This document shows positions 47,675-56,650 of a stretch of DNA of 64,000 nucleotides, piece by piece. A program made the position numbers and the translations under genes. The DNA is from PNOJ01 sp016706845 (GTDB lineage Bacteria > Krumholzibacteriota > Krumholzibacteriia > LZORAL124-64-63): contig JADJIV010000003.1 of the NCBI GenBank assembly GCA_016706845.1, positions 62,001 through 126,000 of the forward strand. Reading direction: 5' to 3'. The notes below the pieces were generated by a model. The model did not search any database, had not been told where the DNA came from, and saw only the letters and a list, made by a program, of their open reading frames with translations. Position 1 is the stretch's first letter. Every line of letters starts with the position of its first letter.

Positions 47675-49210
47675 TCAGCGCACGGAAGCGCGCAGTTCCG
47701 CCTTGAGCACCTTGCCCGAAGAGTTCTTGGGCAGGGCCTCCACGGGATGCAGCCGGCGGGGGATCTTGAAGCCGGCGAGCTTCGAGGCGCAGTGGCGCAG
47801 CAGGGCCTGCTCGTCGAAGGCCGCGGCGTCGGCCGGCACGATCCAGGCCTCGATGGCCTCGCCGAGCAGCGCGTCCGGCACGCCGATCACGCAGGCCTCG
47901 ACCACCTCGGGCCGCTGCAGCAGCGTCTCTTCGACTTCCTTCGAACTGACCCGGTTCGCCCCCGCCTTGATCATGTTCTTCACCCGGTCGACGATGAAGA
48001 TGAAGCCGTCGGCGTCGCGGTAGGCGAGGTCGCCGGTGTGCAGGCCGTCGGGGAAGAGCACCTCGGCGGTCTCCTGCGGGGCGTTCCAGTAGCCGCGCAT
48101 GATGTTGGGGCCGGCGGCCACGATCTCGCCCTGCTCGCCCGCGTCGCACTCGCTGCCGTCGGGGCGGCGCACGGTCAGCGAGACGCCGGGGATGCCCCGG
48201 CCGATCGAGCCGAACTTCTCGCGCAGGCGCTCCGGCGGCACCCACGACAGGCGCGCGGAGGCCTCGGTCTGGCCGTACATGATGTAGACCGCGATCCGGT
48301 CGGGCAGGGCCCCGCGGATGCGCCGCACCAGGTCGGGGGCCATGGCGCCGCCGGCCTGCGTGATGTAGCGCAGGTCCTGGTGGGGGCGCTCGAGGAAGTC
48401 GGTCCGCGCGCAGAGGATCGCGTAGTGGCTCGGCACGCCCGAGAACCCGGTGCAGCGCTCCCGCGCCAGGGTCTCGAGCACCTGCTGCGGGAAGGCGAAG
48501 CGGTTGTCGATGACCGTGCGGCCGCCGCAGCGCACGTGGGTCAGCAGCAGCGAGTTGCCGAAGCTGTAGTGGAAGGGCAGCACGCAGCAGACGCTGTCGT
48601 CGGGGCCCAGCTTCAGGTAGGCCAGGATCTGCTCGGTGTTCGCCACGAGATTGCCGTGGGTCAGGGTCACGCCGCGGGGCGTGCCGGTCGAGCCGCTGGT
48701 GTAGAGGATCGCGGCCAGGTCGTCGGGACCAGCTTCGCCGGCGCCGTCGAGGGCGCGAGCGCCGACGCCTCGTCGGCGCGGTGCAGGTCGAGACCCGCGG
48801 GCAGCCGCCAGCGTGGGGTTGGCGCGGTCGACCACCGCGAAGCGCAGGTCGGGGCAGCCGTCCACGATCTCGGGCAGGGCGCGCGCCTCGCGGGCGCGCG
48901 TCCAGAGGGCGACCGCGCCGCAGTCGCGCAGCAGCGCCCGGTGGGTCTCTTCCTTGTTGGCGTGGTTGAGGGCCACGCAGCAGGCGCCGGCCTGCAGGAC
49001 GCCGAAGAAGGCGGCCACGTACTCGGGGGAATTCTCCACCAGCACGGCGACGCGGTCGCCGCGGCGCACGCCGCGCTCGCGCAGGAAGCGGGCGATGCGG
49101 CCGGCCTCGGCGGCCACGGCCGCGTAGGTCGCGTGGCGCTCGCCGTGGGTGAGCGCCACGGCGTCCGGGCGGCGGGCCGCGGTCTCCAGCAGCATGCCGT
49201 GGACGGTCAC
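47675..49210 (-). CDS. AMP-forming acyl-CoA/acyl-ACP ligase
   Basis: 511 residues. The start is taken as GTG 49210, which lies just after the ACP stop and fits VTVHGMLLETAARRPDAVAL. Adenylate-forming motifs: ILYTSGSTGTPRGVTLTHGN (A3), MYGQTEASARLSW (A5), LHTGDLAYRDADGFIFIVDRVKNMIKAGANRVSSKEVEE (A7-A8) and NSSGKVLKAEL with the A10 lysine. It activates a carboxylic acid as the acyl-AMP and transfers it to CoA or a phosphopantetheine arm. The ACP gene directly upstream is the likely acceptor. A locally odd stretch (AAARGSRPAPRRRGVGARALDG) may hide a double indel. Confidence 0.9.
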   Translation of the reverse strand: MTVHGMLLETAARRPDAVALTHGERHATYAAVAAEAGRIARFLRERGVRRGDRVAVLVENSPEYVAAFFGVLQAGACCVALNHANKEETHRALLRDCGAVALWTRAREARALPEIVDGCPDLRFAVVDRANPTLAAARGSRPAPRRRGVGARALDGAGEAGPDDLAAILYTSGSTGTPRGVTLTHGNLVANTEQILAYLKLGPDDSVCCVLPFHYSFGNSLLLTHVRCGGRTVIDNRFAFPQQVLETLARERCTGFSGVPSHYAILCARTDFLERPHQDLRYITQAGGAMAPDLVRRIRGALPDRIAVYIMYGQTEASARLSWVPPERLREKFGSIGRGIPGVSLTVRRPDGSECDAGEQGEIVAAGPNIMRGYWNAPQETAEVLFPDGLHTGDLAYRDADGFIFIVDRVKNMIKAGANRVSSKEVEETLLQRPEVVEACVIGVPDALLGEAIEAWIVPADAAAFDEQALLRHCASKLAGFKIPRRLHPVEALPKNSSGKVLKAELRASVR

Positions 49211-49214
49211 GTCC

Positions 49215-49460
49215 CTACCCCCGCTTGCGGGTGACGAAGCCGACGAGGTTGTCGATCGAGTCGAGGTTCTCCGGCACGAGTTCCTGGTCGTCGATGCCCA
49301 GCCCGAGGTCACCCTCGAGGAAGGCGACGAGTTCCATCACGCCGACGGAGTCCATGATACCGTTGTCCAGCAGCGACATCTTGTCGTCCTTGAGCGGGGC
49401 GCCGTCGCCGAACAGGAAGTTCTCGACCACGAAGCCGCGGATCTGCTGTCGCAATTCCAT
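49215..49460 (-). CDS. Acyl carrier protein
   Basis: 81 residues from ATG 49460: MELRQQIRGFVVENFLFG, then LLDNGIMDSVGVMELVAFLEGDLGL, where the serine of DSVG takes phosphopantetheine, and ends FVTRKRG. Acidic four-helix ACP fold. It sits between asparagine synthetase and the acyl ligase, so it is a pathway-specific carrier and not the fatty-acid ACP. Confidence 0.92.
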   Translation of the reverse strand: MELRQQIRGFVVENFLFGDGAPLKDDKMSLLDNGIMDSVGVMELVAFLEGDLGLGIDDQELVPENLDSIDNLVGFVTRKRG

Positions 49461-49487
49461 CCTGCATCTCCCTCTCTGTGCCGATGA

Positions 49488-51506
49488 TCAGGCGGCGACC
49501 GGGCCGCCGCGCCAGTTCACTTCTTCGGGGCGCAGCGCGTCGTCGTGGACGCGTTGAGCGAATTCCGGGCCGAACTGCCGGGCCAGCAGCTGCAGGCTGA
49601 GCAGGCCCACGAACGCCATGTTGTCGCGCGCACTGGTCAGCTTGCCGGCCTGCCACTTGCGCAGCAGGCCCGCGGTGCGCTGCGGGTCGATCAGGCCGGT
49701 CTCGAGCAGCGCCTCGGTGTCGAAGGCCTCGCGCACCAGGTCGGCGCCCGGCCCGACGAAGAAGCTGGCGCTGTCCGGGGCGCGGTAGGGCTGCTTGGGC
49801 CGCTGCACGATGGCCGCAGGCAGCAGATCGGCCACCGCCCGCTTCAGTAAAGACTTTTCGTTCAGGCCCGCCAGCTTGGCGCTGGCCGGCAGCGTGCCAG
49901 CCAGCTCGGCCAGGCGGTGGTCCAGGAACGGGAAGCGGCCCTCGACGTTGTGGCCCATGAGCATGCGGTCGCCCTGCGAGGAGAGCAGGTAGCCCGCCAT
50001 GAACAGGGTCATCTCCAGGTACTGCGCGCGCGCGACCGGCCCCCAGAGGCGGAACTCGGGGGGCAGCGAGGCGCCCAGGCGCTCCTCGCTGTCGCGGGCC
50101 ACGGCCGCCTCCTGGATGTCGGCCGCCAGGAAGGCGCCGATCGGCCCGGTGTTGCGCCAGCGCGGCCGGTGCGAGAAGTACGGGTCGCTTGCCGACTCCT
50201 CCAGCCCCGCCCCGTAGAACTGGGCCAGGAACCCGGGGGGCGACTGCTGCAGGTACGGGTAGAGCTTCGTCAGCAGCAGCGGGCGGCGGCGCGAGCGGGG
50301 GTCGCGCGCCCAGAAGGCGCGCACCTTGGCCTCGCGCAGGATGTTGTAGCCGCAGAAGACCTCGTCGGCCCCCTCGCCGGTCAGCACGACCTTGTAGTTC
50401 TGGGAGCGGACCAGACCCGACAGCGCGTACAGCGGCGTCGGCGCGGTGCGCAGCAGCGGCGTCTCGCTCAGCCACACCACGCGCTCGAAGGCGCCGGCGA
50501 TCTCGGCGTCGCCGACGCTGATGGACTCGTGGTCGGTGCCCAGGTGCTCCGCCATCATCGTCTGCCAGCGGGTCTCGTCGTAGGCCGCGTCCTTGAAGCC
50601 CACCGAGAAGGTCTTCATCCGGCGCTGCGTCGTGTGCTGGATGAGCGCCGCGGTCGCCGAGGAGTCCAGGCCGCCGGACAGGTAGGCGCCCACCGGCACG
50701 TCGGCCCGCAGGCGGATGACCGCCGCGTCGGCCAGCAGTTCGCGGATCTGGCGCGCCATGCCCGGCAGCTCGTCGCGGGCCACGAAACGGTGGTCCTCGC
50801 GGGCGGGCAGGAACGTCGGGTGCCAGTAGCGCCGCGGGCGCAGCTCGGGGCGGGTGTTGCCGCCCTCCCCCAGCTCGAGGGTCGCCGTGTGGCCGGCCGG
50901 CAGCTGCCAGACCCCGCGGAAGGGCGTCGCCGGCGGGATGTTGACCCAGTAGGTGAAGATCTCGCTCAGGGCGCCCGGGTCCAGCAGGGGCGCTTCCAGG
51001 TTCCAGGCGCCGAGGGCCTTGATCTCCGAGGCGAACAGCAGGACGCCGTCGCGCACGGTCCAGAACAGGGGCCGGATGCCGAAGCGGTCGCGGGCCAGCA
51101 GCAGCCGGCGGCGCTCGCCGTCCCAGAGCGCGAAGGCGAACTGGCCCACGAAGCGCTCGACGCAGGCGTCGCCCCAGCGGCGGTAGGACTCCAGCAGCAC
51201 TTCGGTGTCCGAGGTCGTGCGGAACACGTGCCCGAGGGCGCGCAGCTCCTCGCGCAGCTCGACGTAGTTGAAGATCTCGCCGTTGAAGGTCAGCCAGAGG
51301 CGGCCCGCGGCGTCGCCCATCGGCTGCTGGCCCGTCGCCAGGTCGATGATGCTCAGGCGGGCATGGCCGAGCAGGACGCGGTCGTCACGCCAGGCGCCGA
51401 ACTCGTCGGGCCCGCGGTGGCGCATCACGCCGATCATCCGCTCCGGCGCGCCGTCAGGGACTTCGAGCCGTCCCTCCAGCGCCACTGCTCCGCAAATGCC
51501 GCACAT
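49488..51506 (-). CDS. asnB: Asparagine synthetase (glutamine-hydrolysing) type amidotransferase
   Basis: 672 residues. MCGICGAV gives the N-terminal nucleophile Cys2 of a class II glutaminase; MRHRGPDEFG, LTFNGEIFNY and SDTEVLL complete it. The synthetase domain has PVGAYLSGGLDSSATAAL (ATP pyrophosphatase loop), TGEGADEVFCGY and GHNVEGRFPFLDHRLAELA. AsnB makes asparagine, but relatives (exosortase-A-linked amidotransferase 1, antibiotic enzymes) amidate other acids. Placement with a dedicated ACP and acyl ligase suggests the second kind of role. The LOG-like gene ends three bases upstream. Confidence 0.9.
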   Translation of the reverse strand: MCGICGAVALEGRLEVPDGAPERMIGVMRHRGPDEFGAWRDDRVLLGHARLSIIDLATGQQPMGDAAGRLWLTFNGEIFNYVELREELRALGHVFRTTSDTEVLLESYRRWGDACVERFVGQFAFALWDGERRRLLLARDRFGIRPLFWTVRDGVLLFASEIKALGAWNLEAPLLDPGALSEIFTYWVNIPPATPFRGVWQLPAGHTATLELGEGGNTRPELRPRRYWHPTFLPAREDHRFVARDELPGMARQIRELLADAAVIRLRADVPVGAYLSGGLDSSATAALIQHTTQRRMKTFSVGFKDAAYDETRWQTMMAEHLGTDHESISVGDAEIAGAFERVVWLSETPLLRTAPTPLYALSGLVRSQNYKVVLTGEGADEVFCGYNILREAKVRAFWARDPRSRRRPLLLTKLYPYLQQSPPGFLAQFYGAGLEESASDPYFSHRPRWRNTGPIGAFLAADIQEAAVARDSEERLGASLPPEFRLWGPVARAQYLEMTLFMAGYLLSSQGDRMLMGHNVEGRFPFLDHRLAELAGTLPASAKLAGLNEKSLLKRAVADLLPAAIVQRPKQPYRAPDSASFFVGPGADLVREAFDTEALLETGLIDPQRTAGLLRKWQAGKLTSARDNMAFVGLLSLQLLARQFGPEFAQRVHDDALRPEEVNWRGGPVAA

Positions 51507-51509
51507 GGG

Positions 51510-52004
51510 TCAATCCTTCGGCCGGGCAAGCCAGGTCTTGACCTGGTCCACGGCTTCGACGGGGGTCGCGGCCAGGCTCCACCGGCCATCGCCGCACAGA
51601 TCCAGGAACTGGCGGCCGGGGTCGAAGTCCAGAAGCACGACCCGCTTGCCGAAGCGCAGGGCCATGGCGACCTCGCTCAGGGTGCCGCCGTTGCCGCGGC
51701 AGGCCACGATCGCGTCGCTGCCCAGCACGTTGATGATGTTGCGCCCGGCGCCCATGCCGGTCGGGATGACGATGTCCAGGTGCTCGCTGGCCGCGGCCAC
51801 GTCGTCGTCGAACAGCACGCCCACGCTCAGGCCGCCGGCCTCGCGGGCGCCGCGGGCCGAGGCGTCCATCACCCCGGTCGGCCGGCCCCCGTTGAGCAGC
51901 ACCCAGCCCTCGGCGGCGATGAGGCGGCCCAGTTCGCGCGCGTGTTCCAGCGTGGCGGGCTCGACGTGGCAGCCCCCCATGACTCCGACCACGGTCCTGC
52001 GCAT
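51510..52004 (-). CDS. TIGR00725/LOG-like Rossmann-fold protein
   Basis: 164 residues: VVGVMGGCHVEPATLEHARELGRLIAAEGWVLLNGGRPTGVMDASARGA, then IVACRGNGGTLSEVAMALRFGKRVVLL. This is the SLOG fold; GNGGTLSE takes the place of the PGGxGTxxE of cytokinin-activating LOG enzymes. Function in bacteria is mostly unknown (nucleotide or nucleoside-5'-phosphate related). First gene of the operon with asnB, ACP and the ligase. Confidence 0.85.
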   Translation of the reverse strand: MRRTVVGVMGGCHVEPATLEHARELGRLIAAEGWVLLNGGRPTGVMDASARGAREAGGLSVGVLFDDDVAAASEHLDIVIPTGMGAGRNIINVLGSDAIVACRGNGGTLSEVAMALRFGKRVVLLDFDPGRQFLDLCGDGRWSLAATPVEAVDQVKTWLARPKD

Positions 52005-52077
52005 GGGCGTCCTTCCGTTCGCGGGCCCCGGGCAGGATCGCAGAAGCGGGCCGGACCCGCAAGGTGCGACTGCCGGT

Positions 52078-53259
52078 TCAGGCGCCGGGCTTGCGGCGCG
52101 GCAGGCCGCGGGTGATCGCTTTCCCGCCGTAGCGGTCGGCGGCCCGGTCCATGATCGCGTCCAGGGTGCGGCTGCGCTCCGCGTCGGGATCGGGGAACAG
52201 GCTGGGCGGCTCCGCCTCGCGGTCGACGAGGTTCTGGCCCGAGATGCCGATCAGGCGCAGGGGCCGGCCCCGCCGGTCCAGCTGCCCGTCGAACAGGCGG
52301 CGGCCGGCGTCGCGCAGCGCGTCGGTGCGGTCGGTGGGTTCGGGCAGGGTCTCGGCGCGGGTGACGGTCGTGAAGTCGGGGTAGCGGGCCTTGAGCTGCA
52401 CCGTGCGCGCCAGCTTGCCGGCGCGGCGCAGCCGGCGGGCCACCTTGTGCACGAGCTGGTCGAGCACCTCCAGCAGCGCCTCGCGCTCGCCGATGTCCTC
52501 GGCGAAGGTCGTCTCGTGGCCGATGCTGCGGGCCTCGCGGTCGGTGGTCACCGGCCGCTCGTCGCGGCCGACCGCCAGCTCGCACACGTGGCGGGTGAAC
52601 GCCGCGCCGAGGCGCGACTCCAGGCGCACCGGGTCGGCGAGCCGCAGGTCGCGCAGCGTCCGGATGCCCAGCGCCTCCAGGACGGCGGCGGACTTCTCCC
52701 CCACGCCCCACATCCGGCCCACCGGCAGCGGGTCCAGGAAGTCCTGGACGCGCGCGGGATCGACCACCACGAAGCCGTCGGGCTTCTCCAGGTCGCTGGC
52801 CAGCTTGGCCAGGAACTTGTTCGGCGCCACGCCCGCCGACGCGACCAGGCCGATCTCGTCCAGGAGGCGCCGCTTGACGAGACGGCCGATGGTCGGCCCG
52901 TCGCCGAGCAGGCGCCGGCAGCCGCCGACGTCCAGGAAGGCCTCGTCCACCGACAGCGGCTCGACCAGCGGGGTGATCTCGTGGAAGACGTCGAAGATCC
53001 AGCCCGAGACCTCGGCGTAGCGCTCCATGCGGGGGCGCAGGAAGATCCCGTCGGGGCAGAGCCGGATCGCGCGGGCGGCGCTCATGGCGCTGCGCACGCC
53101 GCAGCGGCGCGCCTCGTAGCTGGCGGCCGAGACCACGCCGCGGCCCTCGGGCGTGCCGCCGACGATCACCGGCTTGCCGCGAAGGCGCGGGTCGTCGAGC
53201 ACCTCCACCGACGCGAAGAAAGCGTCCATGTCCACGTGCAGGATGGTGCGCTCGCTCAT
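52078..53259 (-). CDS. dinB: DNA polymerase IV (Y-family)
   Basis: 393 residues from ATG 53259. Translesion polymerase with ILHVDMDAFFASVE (metal-binding aspartate), GVVSAASYEARRCGVRSAMSA, EPLSVDEAFLDV (second acidic site), GVAPNKFLAKLASDLEKPDG and the helix-hairpin-helix MWGVGEKSAAVLEALGIRTLRDL, then the little-finger domain. It lacks an obvious beta-clamp motif at the C-terminus (ends RGLPRRKPGA). No LexA box was looked for beyond eye; none is obvious upstream. Confidence 0.95.
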   Translation of the reverse strand: MSERTILHVDMDAFFASVEVLDDPRLRGKPVIVGGTPEGRGVVSAASYEARRCGVRSAMSAARAIRLCPDGIFLRPRMERYAEVSGWIFDVFHEITPLVEPLSVDEAFLDVGGCRRLLGDGPTIGRLVKRRLLDEIGLVASAGVAPNKFLAKLASDLEKPDGFVVVDPARVQDFLDPLPVGRMWGVGEKSAAVLEALGIRTLRDLRLADPVRLESRLGAAFTRHVCELAVGRDERPVTTDREARSIGHETTFAEDIGEREALLEVLDQLVHKVARRLRRAGKLARTVQLKARYPDFTTVTRAETLPEPTDRTDALRDAGRRLFDGQLDRRGRPLRLIGISGQNLVDREAEPPSLFPDPDAERSRTLDAIMDRAADRYGGKAITRGLPRRKPGA

Positions 53260-53280
53260 CACGGCTCCCGATCCCCCGGC

Positions 53281-53317
53281 GGAAAAAGACGGACGGCGAC
53301 CGCGGCCGCCGTCCGTC
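53281..53317 (-). terminator. Intrinsic terminator
   Basis: Read on the minus strand: stem GACGGACGGCG/CGCCGTCCGTC (53288-53298/53307-53317), 8-base loop, then TTTTTCC. It follows the stop of the lipoprotein gene at 53340. Confidence 0.85.
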
Positions 53318-53339
53318 GCACAGCCGGTGACGGCCTCCC

Positions 53340-54134
53340 TTACGAGGACTGCTCCACGCGGACCGTCGCGTCCTCGACGATCGCCTTGTAGAAGTAGCCG
53401 CTGCCGAAGTCCTTGTCGACCGACAGCACGCCTTCGATGAGGACCGTGTCGCCCACCTTCGCCGACGTGCCGGAGGTCACGGTCAGGTCGGCGCTTTCGC
53501 CGTCGCCCGAGCCGTCCTGCACGTGCAGCCAGTTGCGGCCCATGATGCCGGTCAGCGACTTGACGACCTTGCCGCGCACCTTGACGGTCTTGCCCGCCAG
53601 CTCGGTGCGGCGCGTGTTCACCTCGGCGACCTTCAGGCCGCCCGACGGGGTCGTCAGACCGCTGAAGTCGCCCTCGCTCTTGCCGACGGCCACGCCGCCG
53701 TGGGCCTTCTTGATCTCGTCCTGCATGTCGGCCGGGGGGGCCTGGCCCGGCGCGGCGAACGAGGCGGCGAACCAGATCTCCGCGAAATCGCGGTTCAGGC
53801 TCGCGGAGTGGAAGTTCTGCATGGCCATGGCGCCCACCAGTTCGAGCTTCTGCCCGACCTGGACCTGGCCCTCGGGCCCGGCCGCCCACAGCTCGCCGCC
53901 GGCGCTCTTGAGGCGGACGTACGTGTAACCGCCTGAATTGAAGGTCTCGGCGACTTCGCCGCCGAGGTTGCCGCCGGCGGCCATCCCGGCCGGAGCGGCC
54001 TCGGCCGGCATCTCCTTGGCCACGGCCGCGGCCTTCTGGTTCCAGGCGGCGGCCGAATCGCTCTTCTTTTCGCCGCAACCGATCAGGGCCGCGGACAACG
54101 CGATCGCGAGGATCGCCAGGGTCGTCATCTTCAC
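53340..54134 (-). CDS. Lipoprotein with OB-fold-like domain
   Basis: 264 residues. Start GTG 54134, six bases after GGAGG; lipoprotein signal LAILAIALSAALIGC. Two small domains: residues ~60-130 (ETFNSGGYTYVRLKSAGGELWAAG...VGQKLELVGAMAMQNF) and residues ~180-260 (VAEVNTRRTELAGKTVKVRGKVVKSLTGIMGRNWLHVQDGSG). The second is an OB-fold of the nucleic-acid-binding/BOF type common in exported lipoproteins. Ligand unknown. Transcribed alone, with a strong terminator behind it. Confidence 0.82.
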   Translation of the reverse strand: MKMTTLAILAIALSAALIGCGEKKSDSAAAWNQKAAAVAKEMPAEAAPAGMAAGGNLGGEVAETFNSGGYTYVRLKSAGGELWAAGPEGQVQVGQKLELVGAMAMQNFHSASLNRDFAEIWFAASFAAPGQAPPADMQDEIKKAHGGVAVGKSEGDFSGLTTPSGGLKVAEVNTRRTELAGKTVKVRGKVVKSLTGIMGRNWLHVQDGSGDGESADLTVTSGTSAKVGDTVLIEGVLSVDKDFGSGYFYKAIVEDATVRVEQSS

Positions 54135-54301
54135 CGGGTGCCTCCGGGGGTTCGGGTCGAGCAACACGCCCCAAGGATAGGCGCCGCCGCCCGGATTTCA
54201 AGTCGGGACCGACAATAGCCTGTTTCGTGGCGGCCCTTGCTGATCGTGGATATCATAATCATTCTCCACAAACTCGCCCTTCCCCTAAGTGGTTGGAGAA
54301 T

Positions 54302-54718
54302 ATGATGTACGATCCGTTGATGACCCAGCACATGCGAGCGGAGCTGACGAGCTTGGGAGTCGAAGAGCTCACCACCGCCCCGCAGGTGGATGCGTTCCTG
54401 TCGCGTCCCGGCACCGCCCTGCTGTTCTTCAACTCGGTCTGCGGCTGCGCCGCCGGCAGCGCCCGGCCCGGCCTGGGCCAGTTCCTGGCCGAACCGGACC
54501 GCCCCGAGCATCTCGGCACGGTGTTCGCCGGCATGGACCTCGAGGCCACCTCGCACGTCCGGGCCCGCTTCGCCCAGTACGCCCCGAGCAGCCCTGCGGT
54601 CCTGCTGCTGCGCGACGGCGAGCCCGTGCGCTACATCCACCGCACGGAGATCGAGGGCCGCGACGCGAGCGCCTTCGCCGGTCTGCTGAGGCAGGCGCAC
54701 GCCGGACTGCCGGGCTGA
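54302..54718 (+). CDS. Bacilliredoxin (BrxA/BrxB, YphP family)
   Basis: 138 residues, starting at the ATG pair 54302/54305 behind GGAG. MMYDPLMTQHMRAELTSLGVEEL matches the family N-terminus, and NSVCGCAAGSARP holds the CGC redox site. LFFNSVCGC, ATSHVRARFAQYAPSSPAVLLLRDGE and YIHRTEIEG are further family landmarks. Bacilliredoxins remove bacillithiol from mixed disulfides, which suggests that this organism makes bacillithiol or a similar thiol. Monocistronic. Confidence 0.92.
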   Translation: MMYDPLMTQHMRAELTSLGVEELTTAPQVDAFLSRPGTALLFFNSVCGCAAGSARPGLGQFLAEPDRPEHLGTVFAGMDLEATSHVRARFAQYAPSSPAVLLLRDGEPVRYIHRTEIEGRDASAFAGLLRQAHAGLPG

Positions 54719-54859
54719 CCGCGGCATCGTCCCTTGAGAGCCGGGTCTGTGGCGAAGACGGCCCGGCTCATTCGGCGCTCCAGAGGTAAATGACTTGTCC
54801 CGGGCCGGCGCGGCCTTTAGCATCCCTTCCCGTCCGCCCACGCCAACCGGGAGCCGTCC

Positions 54860-56320
54860 ATGACACGCACCATCCGCATCGGCAACGCCGGCGGGTACTG
54901 GGGCGACGACGTCCGCGCCCTGCGCCGCCAGCTCGAGGGCGGACCGCTGGACTACGTCTCCCTGGACTACCTGGCCGAAGTCACCATGTCCATCCTGCAG
55001 CGTCAGCGCGCCAAGGACCCGGAGCTGGGCTACGCGACGGACTTCGTCGACCAGATGCGCGACTGCCTGCCTTTGATGATGGAGAGCGGCGCGACGGTCA
55101 TCACCAACGCCGGCGGCGTGAATCCCGAGGGGCTCGGCCGCAAGCTGGTGGAGATCGCGCGCGGGCTGGGCCTGCGCCTGAAGGTGGGCGTGGTCTCCGG
55201 CGACGACATCCTGGGCCGGCTGGCGGAACTGCGCGACGGCGGCGACCCCCTCGACAACATGGAGACCGGCGCGCCGCTGGCGCCGCACCTCTCCCGCGTG
55301 TCCGCCGCCAACGTCTACCTCGGGGCCGAGCCGGTCGTGCGGGCGCTGGAGATGGGCTGCCGTGTGGTGGTGACCGGCCGGGTGACCGACACCGGCATCA
55401 CGCTGGCGCCGCTGATCCACGAGTTCGGCTGGGACGAGGACGACTGGGACCGCCTCGCCGCGGGCATCGTCGCCGGCCACGTCATCGAGTGCGGGACGCA
55501 GGCCACCGGCGGCAACCTGACCGACTGGCGCGATGTGCCCACCTACGACCGCATCGGCTACCCGATCGTCGAGGTGTCGCCGGACGGGTCCTTCGTCGTG
55601 ACCAAGCACCCCCGCACCGGCGGGCTCGTCAGCGAGAAGACCGTCAAGGAACAGCTGGTCTACGAGATGGGCGACCCCCGTTCCTACATCTCCCCGGACG
55701 TCATCGCCCGCTTCGACACCATCCGCCTGGAGGATCTCGGGCGCGACCGGGTGCGCGTCTCGGGCGTGCGGGGCACGCCGCGGCCCGAGAACTTCAAGGT
55801 CTCGATGGCCTACCAGGACGGCTGGAAGGCCGTCGGCACCATCCTGGTCAGCGGGCCCGAGGCCACGGCCAAGGCCGAGACCCTCGCGCGCGCCTTTTGG
55901 AACCGCGTCGGCCACCGCTTCGCGGCGACGCACACCTCGGTCGTGGGCACCGGCTCGATCTGGCCGGAGACGCTCGGCCGCTGCGAGACCGACGAGGTGC
56001 TGCTGCGCCTGGGCGTGCGCGACCACGACCGCGCCAAGGTCCACGACTTCGGCATGGTGCTGCCGACGATGATCCTCTCGGGTCCCTCGGGCCTGGCGGT
56101 GACCGGCGGGCGGCCGAAGCCGTCGGAGGTCGTGGCCTACTGGCCCGCCCTGATCCGTCGCAGCAGCGTCACGGCCCGGGTCACCGCCCTGGACACCCAC
56201 GGCCCCGAGCGCCGCGAGGTCCTCGCCTTCACGGACCCGGCCCCGCCCGCCTCGGCGCGGCCGTCGCGGCCGCCAAGGCGCCGCCCGCGCCCGCCGCCGG
56301 CGGCCGCACGCGCCGCGTGA
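54860..56320 (+). CDS. AtuA/DUF1446 family protein
   Basis: 486 residues from ATG 54860 (GGAG region upstream). IRIGNAGGYWGDDVRALRRQLEGGPLDYVSLDYLAEVTMSIL, ATVITNAGGVNPEGLGRKLVEIARGLGL, VVVTGRVTDTGITLAPLIHEFGW and NLTDWRDVPTYDRIGYPIVEV are hallmarks of DUF1446. Named after AtuA of Pseudomonas acyclic terpene use; the catalytic function is not known. The C-terminal tail (PPASARPSRPPRRRPRPPPAAARAA) is low complexity. The stop overlaps the next start (GTGA); the next gene carries the small C-terminal domain often fused to this one. Confidence 0.88.
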   Translation: MTRTIRIGNAGGYWGDDVRALRRQLEGGPLDYVSLDYLAEVTMSILQRQRAKDPELGYATDFVDQMRDCLPLMMESGATVITNAGGVNPEGLGRKLVEIARGLGLRLKVGVVSGDDILGRLAELRDGGDPLDNMETGAPLAPHLSRVSAANVYLGAEPVVRALEMGCRVVVTGRVTDTGITLAPLIHEFGWDEDDWDRLAAGIVAGHVIECGTQATGGNLTDWRDVPTYDRIGYPIVEVSPDGSFVVTKHPRTGGLVSEKTVKEQLVYEMGDPRSYISPDVIARFDTIRLEDLGRDRVRVSGVRGTPRPENFKVSMAYQDGWKAVGTILVSGPEATAKAETLARAFWNRVGHRFAATHTSVVGTGSIWPETLGRCETDEVLLRLGVRDHDRAKVHDFGMVLPTMILSGPSGLAVTGGRPKPSEVVAYWPALIRRSSVTARVTALDTHGPERREVLAFTDPAPPASARPSRPPRRRPRPPPAAARAA

Positions 56321-56646
56321 AGCTGCGCACGCTGGCCTACGCGCGCTCGGGCGACAAGGGCGACACCTGCAACATCGGCGTGCTGTGCCGCAGCCCCGAC
56401 CTGTACGCCTGGCTGCGCCGCGAACTGACGCCGGCCGTCGTGCGGCGCTTCTTCAAGGGCATCGTGCTGGGACGGGTCACGCGCCACGAGGCGCCCAACC
56501 TGCTGGCCCTGAACTTCCTGCTGGAACGGACCCTCGGCGGCGGCGGCACCGTGTCGCTCATGCTGGATCCGCAGGGCAAGACGCTGTCGCAGGCCCTGCT
56601 GGAGATGGAACTGGACGTGCCGTCCCGGCTCGTGCCGCGGGAGTGA
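56317..56646 (+). CDS. AtuA-like C-terminal domain protein
   Basis: 109 residues from GTG 56317: LRTLAYARSGDKGDTCNIGVLCRSPDLYAWLRRELTPAVVRRFF, then EAPNLLALNFLLERTLGGGGTVSLMLDPQGKTLSQALLEMEL. This is the ferredoxin-like AtuA C-terminal domain, complete with the ARSGDKGD motif. Separate here, often fused to the DUF1446 part. Overlap with the preceding gene implies a complex of the two products. Confidence 0.87.
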   Translation: MKLRTLAYARSGDKGDTCNIGVLCRSPDLYAWLRRELTPAVVRRFFKGIVLGRVTRHEAPNLLALNFLLERTLGGGGTVSLMLDPQGKTLSQALLEMELDVPSRLVPRE

Positions 56647-56650
56647 CGCC

